DNA of 64,000 bases. Origin: Blastopirellula marina (lineage in GTDB: Bacteria; Planctomycetota; Planctomycetia; Pirellulales; Pirellulaceae). Under the pieces are notes generated by a model, which did not search any database, was not told the DNA's origin, and was given only the letters and a program-made list of their open reading frames with translations. A program made the translations under genes and the position numbers. Shown here one piece after another: positions 25,564 to 33,612 of the stretch (position 1 is the stretch's first letter; every line of letters begins with the position of its first letter). The stretch lies in the NCBI RefSeq assembly GCF_002967765.1, contig NZ_PUHY01000005.1:496001-560000 (forward strand), given 5' to 3'.

Positions 25564-27291
25564 ATGACGGACTTCGAAAACTACTCAATCAAATTCAAGG
25601 ATCTTAAGTGCTTTGGCGAGAACCCTGAAGGATTCGAAACGATCAAGCCTATCAACCTAATTGTTGGTAGAAATAATTCTGGAAAGTCAACATTGCTGGA
25701 TTGTCTTCCATTCCTCATGGAAGGAAATGTTGAAAGATCAAAAAAGCTTTATCGTGATCTTGACAGAATTCCTGGAATTGAAATATCTGCGAAGCTTGTA
25801 CCATCAATTCTGGAACGCGTTTTCAAAAAAACTACTAGCGGGGGCATCTACAGGGCATTCCATAACTTGGCGGATTTCGCTGCAATACATCTTGAAGGCA
25901 AAAGGCTTACGGTGGAGACCAATCTTAGTCAGTTAGACCGATATACGTTCGTATCCTTGGATGATGCTAAACGTGTTGACATGACGTTTCCCCGAGATGC
26001 AACAAATCAGTTTCGAAACGACTTAGTAAGGTGCCTTACGAACCCATTTAGGGATTGTACGTTTCATCGAATGAATCCGGAGCGTCGACTACTGCCGGAG
26101 GTTGATCGTGACTACATCGTTAAAGGTGATGGAACGGGAGCGACGACGGAGATACAAAGATTTCTAAACAAAGATAGACTTCCTCGCGAGATGGTGACGA
26201 AGAACCTGCGTGAACAACTCAATGACATCGTACGTCCCGATGCGAGCTTTAAGGACATTCTCGCTCAGCAACTTGGCGATAGCGATGAATGGGAGATCTT
26301 TCTCGATGAAGAGAACAAGAATTTGGTGCCATTATCGAATTCTGGACACGGTCTTCAGACTATTATTTTAGTGCTGGTACACACAATTTTACTTACTCGC
26401 AAATCGGGAAATCTCAATAGACATGTTTTTGCATTTGAAGAGCTAGAGAACAATCTACACCCCTCATTGCTACGTCGTTTGTTAGTCTATATTCGTTCAT
26501 GTGCTGTTGAAAAAGGCGCTACGATATTCATCACGACGCACTCTCAAACCGCGATCGATTTTTTTCGAAGCGACGAAGCAGCACAAATCGTTCATGTCAC
26601 GCACGATGGAAATGTGGCAGAGTGTCGGACGCTCACCTCATTTATTGATCATGGGGATTTACTCGACGATTTAGATGTTCGAGCTAGTGATATCCTTCAA
26701 TCAAATTGCGTGATTTGGGTGGAAGGTCCTTCTGATCGAATTCTTATCAATCGCTGGATTGAGATTGCGTCGGAAGGGATGCTAAAAGAGGGTATCCACT
26801 ACCAATGTGTGTTCTATGGTGGGCGATTGTTATCCCATTTGTCCGCTGATGCACCTGACATGAGTGACGACGATGTAGTGAAGATTTTGACGCTGAATCG
26901 AAAGGCTTGTGTTGTAATGGACAGTGACAAAAAGACTAAGAATGCACAGATAGGCCGCACAAAACTTAGAATCCAGCAAGAGGTTGAAGAACAAAAAGGC
27001 ATAGCGTGGATTACAGAAGGCCGCGAAGTTGAAAACTATGTGAGTCCCTCGGTGATGCAAGGCGTTCTCGAACTCGACGAACTCCCAAAGATTACACGTT
27101 TTCAGGAGGTTTATGATCGATTGGATCGTATTAAGAAAGGTACAGGAACGCGTGAAAGACGTCGAAAGCCTGAGTTCGCAAAGAGAATTGCCGAGTCCCT
27201 CGACATGAATAACTGGAAGGTCTTAGATCTAGAGACGCGTGTTCGTGAATTATGTCAAAAGATTCGAGCGTGGAATGGTGAGCGAGAGTAG
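25564..27291 (+). CDS. OLD-family ATPase with TOPRIM nuclease domain, likely defence cargo
   Basis: The 575-residue protein has an SMC/ABC-like ATPase: Walker A VGRNNSGKST at about 34-43, signature region SNSGHGLQTII, Walker B/D-loop FAFEELENNLHPSLLRR and ITTHSQT. The C-terminal TOPRIM has WVEGPSDRILI (Glu) and CVVMDSDKK (Asp-x-Asp). This is the class of OLD and GajA nucleases, used in phage exclusion. It is alone, with no UvrD-like GajB partner. Codon use is clearly more A+T-rich than in the virion genes, and it sits at the right end of the element, the usual place for accessory cargo, so it was probably acquired separately. Confidence 0.85.
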   Translation: MTDFENYSIKFKDLKCFGENPEGFETIKPINLIVGRNNSGKSTLLDCLPFLMEGNVERSKKLYRDLDRIPGIEISAKLVPSILERVFKKTTSGGIYRAFHNLADFAAIHLEGKRLTVETNLSQLDRYTFVSLDDAKRVDMTFPRDATNQFRNDLVRCLTNPFRDCTFHRMNPERRLLPEVDRDYIVKGDGTGATTEIQRFLNKDRLPREMVTKNLREQLNDIVRPDASFKDILAQQLGDSDEWEIFLDEENKNLVPLSNSGHGLQTIILVLVHTILLTRKSGNLNRHVFAFEELENNLHPSLLRRLLVYIRSCAVEKGATIFITTHSQTAIDFFRSDEAAQIVHVTHDGNVAECRTLTSFIDHGDLLDDLDVRASDILQSNCVIWVEGPSDRILINRWIEIASEGMLKEGIHYQCVFYGGRLLSHLSADAPDMSDDDVVKILTLNRKACVVMDSDKKTKNAQIGRTKLRIQQEVEEQKGIAWITEGREVENYVSPSVMQGVLELDELPKITRFQEVYDRLDRIKKGTGTRERRRKPEFAKRIAESLDMNNWKVLDLETRVRELCQKIRAWNGERE

Positions 27292-27312
27292 TCGTCTGTC
27301 CTCGATCGGTGC

Positions 27313-27337
27313 TTTGCCAAACCAAAACCAAACCAAA
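27313..27337 (+). repeat. Possible integrase arm-type sites, right end
   Basis: TTTGCCAAACCA at 27313-27324, identical to 13076-13087, followed by two further CCAAA runs. It is in the 148-base gap between the OLD gene and att 2. The left and right copies are in the same orientation. Confidence 0.5.
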
Positions 27338-27432
27338 AGCGGTTTCGGTGGGACAACGATAGATACCTCCAGATTCAAAAACCCCGTAAAAACCAGGGTC
27401 TCTGAAAACTGGAGATATCCTCAATTATCTGG

Positions 27433-28878
27433 CTAGGTCCTCATAATCCCTTGGTCGCGGGTTCGAGTCCTGCCTGGCCTACTCGACGGGTTTTGACGTG
27501 CGTCAGAACCATCACAATTCCCGTCAACGAACGACACCCCGGGCTTGTTTTCCCGGGGTTTTTTAATGCTGTCGTGGTTTGACGGCGATTGTCGCGAATT
27601 ATACATCGGATGACGTGTGCGCGTAAATCTGCGTGCAAATGCGTCAGACTTCCCTCGGGCATCTTCGGCCGGTTTTTTGCGGGCCTCATCTGTTGATCGG
27701 CTGCTCACCTGGCGGATGGCGTCGTAGTCCTCTTCCAGGGGCTGCAAGTAATTTGTCTGGGCGACTTCCTCGGTATGTCCCAGGATGGCCCGTACGACGT
27801 GTGAGGCGTAGATCCGGCTTAATTCTGTGGCCCTAGTCGAACGCAGGTTCTGGAAAATCCTGGGCCAAGGGGTGATGCCGGCGCGTTCTAGGTACCGGAT
27901 GAAGTAGTTGCGGAGGTACTGATTGGGATTGGCCCCTTTGAGCAACTCGACGAAGATAGGCGTGTTGCCAGGTGTCTTACTCGATAGGTCTTCCCATACC
28001 TCCAGAAGGTAGGGCTCGATTTCATCGAAGAGCGGTACTTTTCGGACCGGCCTACCGTGTGTCGCACCCTTCTCGTCTGGCACCATCATCACACGCTGAT
28101 CGGCCACGACATCGTCCCACGTCAACAAGAGAGCCTCATTGAAGCGGAGGCCGCCCCAACGGTATAGCGAGAACAGCAAACGCCAGCGGGCATTCGGCAA
28201 AGCATCCAAAACTCGATATGCCAAAGCCGTGTCGACATGGAACATCCGAGCACGATTACCACGTTGCCCAGTTCGCATGTCCGCGAATGGGTTGTCCTTG
28301 ATGAACTTCTTTCTCACTGCGAAGTTGAAGAACGACTTAGCATTGCGAAGGCGACGTTGAACCGTCTCGGCCGCAAGCCCTGGTTGCTCCTTCTCGTAGG
28401 TCTCACCCGATTTCCGCCTCTTGGAAATCTTACGTGGCGATTGCAGAAAGCTCTTAAACTCATCGGCATCCCCGGGAGTGATCGTTGTGATGTCGCAATC
28501 CGCCCCAAAGAAGTCGATCAAGCTCGTCTGCGTCTGTTTCATACTGACGATCGTACGTGGCTTGACGCTTGCCTCTTTCGATTCGAGTATCGCATTCGTC
28601 AAGCTCTGCACCGTATGTCCGGCTCTCTCCTTGGCCAAACCAGCTCTCACCAGTTGCTTGAATAGCCGCTCGTCGATCTCTTCTAACCAGCGTAGTAATT
28701 CGCCATCAAGTGGCGTGCGATGCACCGCAGATTCAATCAGGTCATCGATTCGCAACACGGTACGCTCTGCCGTTCTCTTTAGCCGACACGTGAAGGAAAA
28801 ACGTAATCGCTTGCCTGAAATTACTGGTTCGTATCGCCAGCCGTGCTTCTTACGGCTATCGGGAATCAGTCTTGCCAC
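27433..28878 (-). CDS. int: Tyrosine recombinase (integrase) of element II
   Basis: The 481-residue protein has a core-binding domain (about 110-215, VQRRLRNAKSFFNFAVRKKF) and a catalytic domain: Arg in RWGGLRFNEALLLTWDDV, box II as FQNLRSTRATELS (Gln where most have His, a feature of planctomycete-type integrases), His in ILGHTEEVAQ and Tyr in TNYLQPLEEDYDAI. The last about 75 residues are low-complexity and basic, and their final codons are read from att 2 itself, so the gene's 3' end changes with integration. It overlaps the upstream XRE gene by 23 bases. Confidence 0.9.
   Translation of the reverse strand: MARLIPDSRKKHGWRYEPVISGKRLRFSFTCRLKRTAERTVLRIDDLIESAVHRTPLDGELLRWLEEIDERLFKQLVRAGLAKERAGHTVQSLTNAILESKEASVKPRTIVSMKQTQTSLIDFFGADCDITTITPGDADEFKSFLQSPRKISKRRKSGETYEKEQPGLAAETVQRRLRNAKSFFNFAVRKKFIKDNPFADMRTGQRGNRARMFHVDTALAYRVLDALPNARWRLLFSLYRWGGLRFNEALLLTWDDVVADQRVMMVPDEKGATHGRPVRKVPLFDEIEPYLLEVWEDLSSKTPGNTPIFVELLKGANPNQYLRNYFIRYLERAGITPWPRIFQNLRSTRATELSRIYASHVVRAILGHTEEVAQTNYLQPLEEDYDAIRQVSSRSTDEARKKPAEDARGKSDAFARRFTRTRHPMYNSRQSPSNHDSIKKPRENKPGVSFVDGNCDGSDARQNPSSRPGRTRTRDQGIMRT
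27440..27484 (+). repeat. att site 2 (tRNA 3' half copy)
   Basis: Perfect 45-bp copy of 12977-13021. It lacks the 5' half of the tRNA, so it is not a tRNA gene. It marks the right end of element I and the left end of element II. The element II integrase gene runs into it from the right. Confidence 0.93.
27537..27564 (+). terminator. Intrinsic terminator inside the integrase gene
   Basis: Stem CCCCGGG (27537-27543) and CCCGGGG (27552-27558) with an 8-base loop, then six T (27559-27564). It points rightward, antisense to the integrase gene, just after att 2. It may end transcripts leaving element I, including read-through from the OLD gene, or be the old terminator of the tRNA region. Confidence 0.7.
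27566..27613 (+). repeat. 48-bp diverged repeat, copy 1
   Basis: Matches 56619-56666 with four mismatches over 48 bases. Here it lies in the 3' part of the element II integrase gene. Confidence 0.7.
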
Positions 28879-29080
28879 GGTGCTTCTTTCCTTTCGGGCG
28901 TTCCGTTAGTTCAAGTTCGAAATAGCTAACCAACTTTTCGACGTTAGCCATACTCAAGGATGTTTCACCAGCAACGAACCGGGCCAGAACACTTTGTGCG
29001 ATACCACTCTGGCGAGCAATTTCATAACGAGACTTGTCTGAAGTCTCGATTTGTTCTCGAAGCTGTTCAGCGATAGACAT
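28856..29080 (-). CDS. XRE-family HTH regulator
   Basis: The 74-residue protein is a bare Cro/CI-type helix-turn-helix: YEIARQSGIAQSVLARFVAGETSLSMANVEKLVSYF. The recognition helix is QSVLARFVAG. The C-terminus is basic (RPKGKKHRGK). Its gene overlaps the start of the integrase gene by 23 bases, so it is likely to control or be co-translated with it. Confidence 0.85.
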   Translation of the reverse strand: MSIAEQLREQIETSDKSRYEIARQSGIAQSVLARFVAGETSLSMANVEKLVSYFELELTERPKGKKHRGKTDSR

Positions 29081-29169
29081 GGTGAAACTAGTTCAGGGAT
29101 GATTTTAGGAAAACGTTGCAATTATGCAAGTAATCGTCTCATGGAATCAAGTGGCAACGGAGTGATCGC

Positions 29170-29535
29170 TCATACCGTGTCACCTTTGCGACGTGTTACC
29201 GTAACTGGTTGAAATGGTTTCTGATCGGGATCGGAAGGTGTACTTCGTCGTCGTCGGTCCTTCTTCACCAATGAACTCTCAGGCTGTGGATGCAATGGCG
29301 TCTTGTCCATCTGTGCGACCTCGGAAGCGAGGTCTGGGTTGGCCTGGAGTAACTGGAGACGAGCCCAAAGATTGAGGGTCTCATAATGCCAGAAGCTACC
29401 GCTTCCCTGTTTCGCCGGCTTAGGAAACTCGTTAGACGAGATCCACCTTTCTACCGTCCTTGGCGATACACTCCACATCTCTGCCACTTGGGCTAACGAG
29501 AGAACGATAGGTTGATAACCTTGATTGATTGCCAT
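29170..29535 (-). CDS. HTH protein, AlpA/excisionase-like
   Basis: The 121-residue protein has a MerR/AlpA-type domain (SLAQVAEMWSVSPRTVERWISSNEFPKPAKQGSGSFWHYE), the form common in integrative-element excisionases, followed by a polar, basic C-terminal tail. It may act as recombination directionality factor for the integrase downstream, or as a transcription regulator. Confidence 0.7.
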   Translation of the reverse strand: MAINQGYQPIVLSLAQVAEMWSVSPRTVERWISSNEFPKPAKQGSGSFWHYETLNLWARLQLLQANPDLASEVAQMDKTPLHPQPESSLVKKDRRRRSTPSDPDQKPFQPVTVTRRKGDTV

Positions 29536-29560
29536 GCCATCTTCCTTGACTGTTGGATAG

Positions 29561-29737
29561 TTACCAAGTCTTGTGTCGTGGGTGTGGATTCTGGAACCGC
29601 GTACCGAGCTTCAGTCCGAATTCCTTCAGTTGTCGGTCGGCGATTGCCTTGTTCGGCCGATCGCTTTGCTTGAATTCATTCAATACTTGACGAAGCTTCA
29701 AGGCTCGATCGGTGGTCTCATTCGCCGCGTGTGACAT
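29561..29737 (-). CDS. Small basic protein in regulatory operon
   Basis: A 58-residue reading frame starting MSHAANETTDRALKLRQ and ending PHPRHKTW, overlapping the upstream HTH gene by 20 bases. AAGGAGGGG lies five bases before its ATG, the strongest Shine-Dalgarno sequence seen in the area. Rich in Lys/Arg and helical. No family is recognised. Translational coupling supports a real gene. Confidence 0.6.
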   Translation of the reverse strand: MSHAANETTDRALKLRQVLNEFKQSDRPNKAIADRQLKEFGLKLGTRFQNPHPRHKTW

Positions 29738-29909
29738 GTTGCCCCTCCTTCTCGATGCGTTCGATATCTGCCAAGCGGTATCGCTTGAGCCCCATCAGTC
29801 GTAAAACCGGAATACCGGGTTTCACTTCATGGGTGGCACGCCACAGCCAGCGCTCACTAACTCCCCATCGCTTGGCGAGCTGCCGCGTTGAAAGTAGAGT
29901 TGGATCCAT
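29718..29909 (-). CDS. HTH protein, excisionase-like
   Basis: The 63-residue protein is a single MerR-like helix-turn-helix: LSTRQLAKRWGVSERWLWRATHEVKPGIPVLRLMGLKRYRLADIE. It is the first gene of the leftward cluster ending in the integrase and, with the AlpA-like gene, gives the element two candidate directionality factors. Confidence 0.75.
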   Translation of the reverse strand: MDPTLLSTRQLAKRWGVSERWLWRATHEVKPGIPVLRLMGLKRYRLADIERIEKEGQHVTRGE

Positions 29910-30196
29910 GAGTTTTCCTTTCGAGAATGGATAGCTTGTCTCGAAAGGGTAGACCCACGTTAGCTGCGATTGTCAACGAGATTTTGCGAGGCTCGGCCGG
30001 AATCGAGAGCCATTTGCCGAAGGATGCGAGATCTTACTCGCGGATAGATTGCGAACAGAATATTGACGGAATTTCGGAATTGCGTACCCAACAATTCGTA
30101 AGTCTCCTCACGTCCCAGAGATACGCATTCCTATCACGTGCGTGATGAAAATGTGTTTGTGTTTTTTTCAATTCGGGGCCTGTCATCCGGTGGCGT

Positions 30197-30220
30197 CTAT
30201 CTGGATCGTGATCCAGATAG
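30197..30220. promoter_or_regulatory. Palindromic operator candidate 1
   Basis: Perfect inverted repeat: CTATCTGGATC, two central bases GT, GATCCAGATAG. The centre is 111 bases from that of the related palindrome at 30306-30333. Likely bound by a dimeric regulator, perhaps one of the HTH proteins coded just to the left. Confidence 0.65.
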
Positions 30221-30305
30221 AATCTCCCCTTGGGTAAGTGGGGTAGTTTGTGATGATTGCCAATTGCCGATCATTGAGAGTGACGATTACGATGAGTTTA
30301 AGGAA

Positions 30306-30333
30306 GTCTATCTGGAACCGGTTCCAGATAGAC
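30306..30333. promoter_or_regulatory. Palindromic operator candidate 2
   Basis: Perfect 28-bp inverted repeat: GTCTATCTGGAAC, centre CG, GTTCCAGATAGAC (the centre is itself symmetric). Shares the outer half-site CTATCTGGA with candidate 1. Located about 140 bases before hsdM. Confidence 0.65.
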
Positions 30334-30474
30334 ATTCCTGGATTCCGGAGCCATCCAAAACATCTACCCCCCCTCCAGCCACTCTGCTAAACTCCCTCCT
30401 CATACAACCTTAACCACCAGCCTGGCCCTATCCCCTGCTTGGCTGCTCTCTCGAAAACGAAATCTTCGCACCCA

Positions 30475-32229
30475 ATGAATCCGAATCTCTCTTCCTTTAT
30501 TTGGTCCGTGGCCGATTTGCTGCGGGGTGATTACAAGCAGTCGGAATATGGCCGCGTTATTCTTCCCTTCACCGTGCTGCGGCGGTTGGATTGTGTGCTG
30601 GAGAAGACCAAGGAGGCCGTGCTGGCTGAGAAGGCCAAGCGCGAAGCGGCTGGCATCAACCCGGAGCCCTTCTTGCTCAAGAAAGCCAAGCAGCTCTTCT
30701 ACAACACGTCGCCGCTCGATCTGAAGAAGCTGATGGGGGACCAGGACAACATCTTGGAAAACCTTATTGCGTACGTCGATGCCTTCTCGCCCGCCGTGCG
30801 CGATATCTTCGAGTGCTTCGACTTCCACACCCAGGCCCAGCGTCTGGAGAAGGCGAACCTGCTGTACCTTGTTACCGAGAAATTCGCCAACATCGATCTC
30901 CACCCGGAAGTGGTCCCCAACGAGCAGATGGGGCACGTCTTCGAGGAGTTGATCCGCAAGTTCGCTGAAATCTCCAACGAGACCGCGGGGGAGCACTTCA
31001 CGCCCCGCGAAGTGATTCGTTTGATGGTCAATCTTCTCTTCATCGAAGACGATCAGGCCCTCACCAAGCCTGGCATCGTCCGCAGCATCTACGACCCCAC
31101 TGCCGGCACCGGGGGAATGCTTTCGACCGCTCAAGATCACCTGGCCGAGCAAAACCCGGAGGCTCGCCTGGTGATGTACGGGCAAGAGCTCAACGCCGAG
31201 TCGTACGCCATCTGCAAGGCCGACATGCTGATCAAGGGGCAAGATGTCAGCCACATCAAACACGGCAACACTTTGTCCGACGACGGTCTGCCGGGGCAGC
31301 TGTTCGACTACATGCTTTCCAATCCTCCCTTCGGCGTCGAATGGAAGAAGATTCAAAAGGAAATCAAGAAAGAGCACCAGCAGCAAGGCTACAACGGCCG
31401 CTTCGGTCCTGGCTTGCCGCGGGTTAGCGACGGCTCGCTGTTGTTCCTCATGCACCTCATCTCCAAAATGCGGCCGGCCAAGGATGGGGGAAGCCGGTTT
31501 GGCATTGTGCTCAATGGGTCTCCCCTGTTCACCGGTGGGGCTGGCAGTGGCGAAAGCGAGATCCGCCGTCACGTGCTGGAAAACGACCTGCTGGAAGCAA
31601 TCATCGGGCTGCCGACCGACATGTTCTACAACACCGGCATCAGCACCTACGTCTGGATTGTCACCAACCGCAAGCCGAAGCACCGTCAAGGAAAGGTCCA
31701 ACTGATCGACGCCAGCGGCATGTGGCAGAAGATGCGGAAGAGCCTGGGGAGCAAGCGGAAGGAGCTTTCCGACGACCATATCGACGAGATCACCCGCCTG
31801 TTCGGCAAAGCGAAGCCGCACAGTACCCAGGACGCCGACGGGCACACCATCCCCATCAGCCGCATCTTTAAGAACGAAGAGTTCGGCTACCACACCATCA
31901 CGGTCGAACGCCCCGAACGGGACGAGGCCGGCAACATCGTGAAGGAAACCCGCGGCAAAAAGAAAGGCCAGCCGAAGCCCGACAGCAGCCTCCGCGATAC
32001 CGAAGAAGTCCCCCTGGGCCAGGACATCGAGGCCTACTTCCAACGGGAAGTCCTGCCCCATGTGCCCGATGCCTGGATCGACGAAGAAAAGACCAAAATC
32101 GGCTACGAAATCCCCTTCAACCGCCACTTCTACGTCTTCAAGCCACCGCGCGAACTGGCCGAGATTGACGCGGAGTTGAAAGAGGTGACCGACCGGATTG
32201 TGGAGATGATTGGGGGGCTTTCGCAGTGA
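30475..32229 (+). CDS. hsdM: Type I restriction-modification methyltransferase subunit
   Basis: The protein of 584 residues from ATG 30475 (596 from a TTG at 30439) has an N-terminal helical domain (FIWSVADLLRGDYKQSEYG), the SAM-binding motif DPTAGTGG (about residue 207) and the catalytic NPPFG (about 283), both typical of N6-adenine methyltransferases. The phrase GEHFTPREVIRLMVNLL is characteristic of HsdM. With HsdS it forms the methylase, and with HsdR the nuclease. Overlaps hsdS by 4 bases. Confidence 0.95.
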   Translation: MNPNLSSFIWSVADLLRGDYKQSEYGRVILPFTVLRRLDCVLEKTKEAVLAEKAKREAAGINPEPFLLKKAKQLFYNTSPLDLKKLMGDQDNILENLIAYVDAFSPAVRDIFECFDFHTQAQRLEKANLLYLVTEKFANIDLHPEVVPNEQMGHVFEELIRKFAEISNETAGEHFTPREVIRLMVNLLFIEDDQALTKPGIVRSIYDPTAGTGGMLSTAQDHLAEQNPEARLVMYGQELNAESYAICKADMLIKGQDVSHIKHGNTLSDDGLPGQLFDYMLSNPPFGVEWKKIQKEIKKEHQQQGYNGRFGPGLPRVSDGSLLFLMHLISKMRPAKDGGSRFGIVLNGSPLFTGGAGSGESEIRRHVLENDLLEAIIGLPTDMFYNTGISTYVWIVTNRKPKHRQGKVQLIDASGMWQKMRKSLGSKRKELSDDHIDEITRLFGKAKPHSTQDADGHTIPISRIFKNEEFGYHTITVERPERDEAGNIVKETRGKKKGQPKPDSSLRDTEEVPLGQDIEAYFQREVLPHVPDAWIDEEKTKIGYEIPFNRHFYVFKPPRELAEIDAELKEVTDRIVEMIGGLSQ

Positions 32230-33566
32230 GTTTTCCCAAGTACGACGCGTATAAAGATAGCGGCTGTAAAGCTCTTGGTTCAATTCCAACGCATTGGAAA
32301 GTTTGCCGATTTCACTACGCCATTGAATTCCAGGAAGGACCAGGGATCATGGCAGCAGATTTCCATGATGAAGGGATTCCGCTGATTCGAGTTTCGGGAA
32401 TGGGAGGGCGATTTGTTTCGCTTGATGGATGTAACTATCTAAGTCAGGAAAAAGTAGAAAGGCAGTGGAATCATTTTCGAGTCAACCAAGGCGACCTTTT
32501 AATAAGTGCAAGTGCGAGCATGGGAACTGTATCCGAGGTCGACGATGCGTCGGTCGGAAGCGTTCCGTACACAGGTCTCATCAGATTATGGCCAAAGCCG
32601 GGTGGTTGTATTTCTGACTTCATCAGAGCACTCGTCGTCTCAGACCTCTTTGGAAAGCAAATCGATGTACTTAAAGCGGGAGCCACAATACAACATTTCG
32701 GGCCAACCCACCTTCGGCAAATTGTAGTCGCCGTTCCTCCCCTCGAAGAACAAAAAGCCATCGCCAAGTTCCTCGACGCCGAGACCTCCAAGATCGACGC
32801 GTTGGTGGCCGAGCAGCGGCGGCTGATTGAGCTGCTCGCCGAAAAGCGTCAGGCGGTCATCAGCCACGCCGTCACCAAAGGCCTCGACCCCAACGTGCGG
32901 ATGAAACCTTCCGGAATCGAATGGCTGGGGGATGTGCCTGAGCATTGGGAGGTGACTCTTCTCAAGCGAATTGCGATCGTTAGAACTGGGGTTGCGAAAG
33001 GGAAAGATCATTCCGGCAAAGAAACAATCGAAGTCCCTTATCTTCGTGTTGCTAATGTCCAAGATGGATTTTTTGACCTGACTCAGGTTGCCAAAATTGA
33101 AATCTTAGAGCATGAACTGGAGCGGTATCGCCTTGCTGCGGGCGACGTATTGATGAATGAGGGTGGGGATTTCGATAAGCTAGGACGCGGCCACGTTTGG
33201 GAAGGACAAATTGACCCATGTATTACACAGAACCATGTGTTCGCAGTGCGTCCTACTGGTGTAACTGCACATTGGCTGAATCGAATTACTAGCTCTGAGT
33301 ACGCGCAGTTCTACTTCATGACACGATCGAAACAGAGTACAAATCTTGCCTCAATCTCCTCTACCAATTTGATGAAGCTTCCCGTGGTCTTGCCTCCCGA
33401 ATCTGAGCAGTTCGAGATCCTAGATTTCATCGACAAGAGTACAAAGCAGTTTGACAGCCTGTTGGCAGAAGCCGAGCAAGCCATCACGCTTCTCCAAGAA
33501 CGCCGCACCGCCCTCATCTCCGCCGCTGTGACTGGCAAAATTGACGTTCGTGCTAGGCAGTATTAG
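32226..33566 (+). CDS. hsdS: Type I restriction-modification specificity subunit
   Basis: The 446-residue protein (GTG start inside the hsdM stop, GTGA overlap) has two target-recognition domains, each introduced by a W-L-G/GSIPTHWKV-like phrase (ALGSIPTHWKV; WLGDVPEHWEV) and each followed by a long helix (EEQKAIAKFLDAETSKIDAL; the C-terminal LLQERRTALISAAVTGKID). This is a complete HsdS. The recognition sequence should be bipartite but cannot be read from the sequence. Confidence 0.95.
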   Translation: MSFPKYDAYKDSGCKALGSIPTHWKVCRFHYAIEFQEGPGIMAADFHDEGIPLIRVSGMGGRFVSLDGCNYLSQEKVERQWNHFRVNQGDLLISASASMGTVSEVDDASVGSVPYTGLIRLWPKPGGCISDFIRALVVSDLFGKQIDVLKAGATIQHFGPTHLRQIVVAVPPLEEQKAIAKFLDAETSKIDALVAEQRRLIELLAEKRQAVISHAVTKGLDPNVRMKPSGIEWLGDVPEHWEVTLLKRIAIVRTGVAKGKDHSGKETIEVPYLRVANVQDGFFDLTQVAKIEILEHELERYRLAAGDVLMNEGGDFDKLGRGHVWEGQIDPCITQNHVFAVRPTGVTAHWLNRITSSEYAQFYFMTRSKQSTNLASISSTNLMKLPVVLPPESEQFEILDFIDKSTKQFDSLLAEAEQAITLLQERRTALISAAVTGKIDVRARQY

Positions 33567-33612
33567 TATGATCGCATCGATGTGATTGATATACGCTTGT
33601 GGTGATTGTCTC

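Larger units (their letters stand above)
29910..30474. promoter_or_regulatory. Divergent control region between HTH cluster and hsdM
   Basis: 565 bases. Two short plus-strand frames are open (29927-30145, 72 codons; 30138-30413, 91 codons) but neither gives a recognisable protein, and the second contains both long palindromes. I read this mainly as the shared promoter region of the leftward regulators and the rightward restriction genes. The 91-codon frame could be a small leader or antitoxin-like gene; not resolved. Confidence 0.45.

Noticed and set aside
27440-27484. Second tRNA gene considered at att 2
   Set aside because: Only the 3' half of the tRNA is present; no acceptor 5' strand or D-arm.
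30400-32289. Very long open frame (629 codons) on the minus strand opposite hsdM
   Set aside because: Antisense shadow of a G+C-rich gene. The plus-strand frame has the clear DPTAGTGG and NPPFG methyltransferase motifs.
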